A DNA stretch of 64,000 nt from Physcia stellaris. Taxonomy: Eukaryota > Ascomycota > Lecanoromycetes > Caliciales > Physciaceae. The notes beneath the pieces are model-generated. The model saw nothing but the letters and a program-made list of their open reading frames with translations. It was not told the origin of the DNA and searched no databases. Shown here piece by piece: positions 61,312 to 64,000 of the stretch. The first letter of the stretch is position 1; each line of letters begins with the position of its first letter. The stretch lies in contig JABSSW010000061.1 of NCBI GenBank assembly GCA_018902385.1, positions 124,001-188,000 on the forward strand. The letters are read 5' to 3'. The position numbers were made by a program, and so were the translations under genes.

Positions 61312-62507
61312 TCTGTTGGTAGGGGTGTTCGTAAGGTTGAAGGAGGATGATGGTGATTGAGATTTGAGTCTGAGTTTGGGGTTGCGGGGATGATGGAGTT
61401 TGAGAGGAAGGGTGCTTGGAGAGGGGCTTGAGGGGTTTTATAGTGCTTTTTTTGGTGGGTGATGCTTGATGAGTGGGCGAACAGAGTCATCGTGTGACGT
61501 TTGTCGTATAGCGTCATAACATGGACATCGAGTGACGTAGAATATAGCCTGCTTTTGTCGTTGACCTTTCTTTCAGTACGCGTATGACTTTGATATCTTG
61601 TATTGTTAAATAATCCATATACACCCAGTAACTTTTAGACATCAACGTTAAAAGTTCGATATGTACATCTTTACAGCCTCTTATCATATCTCGAATGGCA
61701 GGATCGGACCAACAATCTCATGATCTAGCACGTAAAATTTGTTTTCTCTCGCTCAGTGTCAAGTCTCTCCGAAATAAATGCAAATCCCGATATATTGCCT
61801 CTATGGCCCGTTGAGTCGGCAGGGAGTAGATAAGATAGTTGGCATGCTGAAGAAACCATCACGATGGAAACTTGTTTACATTATATGGCGAATTTGAGTG
61901 AGTGTATAACATTACTTCCGAAAATATCCCACTTCATAGTGACGTCTTGGCTCCGTGCGGTTACTAGCGAAAGCATGTACAGCGACAAATGCTTGAAGCC
62001 TTTTAGCGTTGACTTATTGATAGGGCGGTGTGGTAAGACTCTGATTTTTCTGGAACACCCCATCAATACCTTTGGAGAAGATGGTCCGCCGCTGAAGTTT
62101 TGGTTATTGTAAAATTTGGCGGGAATTAGAGAGATGTGGAAGATAGGTATGCGTTTTGGAGCAAAGAAGGTGATCTGAATGATTGAATGGTGTAAAAAGT
62201 ATCTGGCGTAGACAGTAGAAATCTGAAGACCAGGTTTATGATCAGCGAGTTTATCAAGGCTCAAGACTGAATTCAGAAAATGCAGAGGCTTGGGCTGGCA
62301 CTAGCTAGCAAAAACCACTGCTGTCCACTCCGGCAGTCATCGTGGCATACTAGTCGTCATCATACACGTCTTCCGCTACCGCAAGAACTTCTATAAGAGT
62401 CAGATCATCCCGCAATAAACCTCTCGTTAGTGTATCACAATCCTACCATCCACATAAGGCTAACTTCCGCGAAGGTCGGCGATAATTGCCATTCAAGTCG
62501 TTCCCAA
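61312..62507. other. Intergenic ~1.2 kb
   Basis: Overlapping frames at 61,864-62,112 (plus) and 61,881-62,264 (minus) have no family features. No supported gene. Confidence 0.45.
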
Positions 62508-63001
62508 ATGACATCTTTCGCCCACATCCTCCGCGACCTTTCCACGCTCAGCAGCATCCGCTCATCTCTCCCCTCAAGCTCCAACCTCATGGGTCCCTAC
62601 ACCGATCTCATCACTGCAAAACTGAACTCCCTCCTCCAACACCGAGGACACAAAAAGGTCATCAAAGGATTTCACTCGATGAAGCGCATGACCTCTTGTC
62701 CCTCCGCCAAAATCTCGAAACCCTGAATATCGATACCAAATCAACGCTCGATGTGATCTTGAGGGATTACGAAGGCCTTCTGCAGAAGGAATATGGGAAG
62801 AGAACTGAATTTGAGGTTGATGATCTGTGGGAGCTGGCGGGTTTCAGGAGATTGCTGAGTCGGCAGAGTCCGGTTATGGGTCCTGGTTGGGATACGCTGG
62901 CTTCTATTGAGGAGAAGGGTGTGCTTTCGGTATTGGGGCATGTGAAGAGCGTGGATAAGAAGCAGGAGATGAGTATTGAGAGACCCATGCGTCCTGAGTG
63001 A
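62508..63001 (+). pseudogene. Hypothetical small protein gene with apparent frameshift
   Basis: From ATG 62,508 the frame reads MTSFAHILRDLSTLSSIRSS and on to a basic GHKKVIKG. The natural continuation (ISLDEAHDLLSLRQNLETLN through FEVDDLWELAGFRRLL to a stop at 62,999) lies in another frame, so one base appears missing near 62,662-62,682, around CACAAAAAGGTCATCAAAGG. Joined, the product would be ~164 aa, largely helical with heptad-like leucines and no signal or membrane segment. No GT-AG intron of plausible size bridges the break. It may be a real lesion or an assembly error in the A5 run. Confidence 0.5.
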
Positions 63002-64000
63002 GGAGTCAAGAAGCATTTGGAATTTTAGAGATAGATATTGATTGTGGATAAGACGACAATGAAAGCAGAGAACCCTTCAAGAAGCAGAAAAATTTGATAA
63101 AGCCGTCCATCCTCTTTCGTCTTGGAGTTAGATCTCTATGAGCAACGCTGGTGACATTAGAGCTTTTTGCATACTCTTGACTTGGCCACATGTTCGTCAC
63201 AAGTCTTTTATTGAAGACACCCGTAGAATTGCCCGAATGTGAGGACCGTCCATTTACATTCCGGGATTCGCAATTGGGTTTCTGTCCCTTCTTTTCCAAA
63301 GTGAGTTAAGACTCAGATATAAGCCATCATAGACGAAGCCAATGATCAAGTATTTTTGTAAACATATCCGATCCCTCTTGAACTTTTGGTGGGCATTCAG
63401 AGCCTCCTGTTTTAGAGTCGGCAAAATTACCTGAGACCTTGGAAGCTCGTGACGTCCGAGTGAGCAGATCGATAGGGGTAGGCATTTAGGAAAGTGGAGG
63501 AATACGAAGGTGACAGGTTGGAACGAGCATGGGTAACTAAGTCCTTAGTAGGTTTGCACTGGATACAAAATGAGATGCCGACGCTTGTGATTACAGATCG
63601 TGTTGCTGTGGACTCCACAGTGGATAGCTTAACATGGTGCATTAAGGTGACTGTCTTTGTCATGAAATGAGATCCCCCAATATCCAGTGCCTAGAGCGAC
63701 GACTATTGTGCAAATTCGTTCTGTAGGAATTTACCCTCCATTGTCTATATTTTTTCAAAAACATAACATAACAGACTTGCAGATATTTGTGAAAGCAGCC
63801 TTTATGCTAAGCGGTGTTCTTCCTCCCGTGCTTTTGGAGGGATTGGATCGCGTATCAAATAGCTACCCTGGAGGGATTGGATCGCGTATCAAATAGCTAC
63901 CCGCCAGGCGCATGATGGCATTGCGGTCCTCAGCCATGAACTTTTGATCCCAGGTTGATACAATGGCAAGTCTCTCTGTAGGATGATAGCAATGGCCGGG
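63002..64000. other. Unassigned window end
   Basis: Short frames only (for example 63,006-63,299 and 63,427-63,663 minus, 63,687-63,896 plus), none recognisable. Confidence 0.4.
63836..63902 (+). repeat. 34-bp tandem duplication
   Basis: GGAGGGATTGGATCGCGTAT plus the following 14 bases occurs twice head to tail (63,836-63,869 and 63,870-63,902), identical over the shared length. Confidence 0.9.

Overview
The window looks like nuclear DNA of a filamentous ascomycete (Pezizomycotina). Its genes carry short GT-AG introns (about 50-70 nt). The families recognised include a Pth11-like seven-helix receptor, a GT71 mannosyltransferase, NACHT and alpha/beta-hydrolase remnants, an F-box protein and several secreted or surface proteins. 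I cannot fix the class or genus from sequence alone.

The layout is strongly bipartite. Positions 1-28,210 and 56,930-60,740 are extremely AT-rich, hypermutated repeat DNA with no live genes. Positions 28,500-56,800 and 60,920-64,000 have balanced composition and hold the genes. The AT-rich DNA shows a RIP-like signature of unusual sequence context. C followed by a pyrimidine (CpC, CpT) is almost absent, as are ApG and GpG on the other strand, while CpA and CpG are abundant. Frames there consequently encode almost no Pro, Gly or Trp, and their stops are mostly TGA from former Trp codons. A degraded Ty1/copia element (14,661-20,510) has two 193-bp LTRs that differ only by transitions, all in this CpY context. 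An older inverted copy of its 5' end opens the window (1-765). The 56.8-60.9 kb block is a DNA transposon with matching terminal inverted repeats and a HARBI1/PIF-like (DDE_Tnp_4) transposase remnant. Its interior is hypermutated and its ends are not.

Gene region, left to right: NACHT NTPase pseudogene (29.2-30.4 kb); SERAC1-like hydrolase pseudogene that has lost its nucleophile serine (31.4-32.4); repeat copy A (34.5-34.8); small hypothetical (34.9-35.3, -); Pth11-like receptor, six exons (35.4-37.1, -); membrane-anchored pepsin-like protein without visible catalytic aspartates (38.4-40.3, -); MNN1-type mannosyltransferase (41.1-42.6, +); repeat copy B (44.3-44.6); secreted carbohydrate-binding-type protein (45.1-45.9, -); short-chain dehydrogenase (47.5-48.4, +); a 187-aa orphan (49.9-50.5, +); atypical SDR with an N-terminal Cys4 motif (50.9-52.6, -); F-box protein (53.4-55.3, +); Pro-rich protein (55.8-56.7, +). 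Beyond the transposon lie a small Cys-rich protein (61.0-61.3, -) and a short gene with an apparent frameshift (62.5-63.0, +).

The genes do not form an obvious biosynthetic cluster. Several encode surface, secretory or sensing functions, as is common in the accessory, repeat-flanked compartments of fungal genomes. The most notable content is the CpY-type hypermutation, the patches that escaped it, and the evidence within this window that lets its context be read directly.
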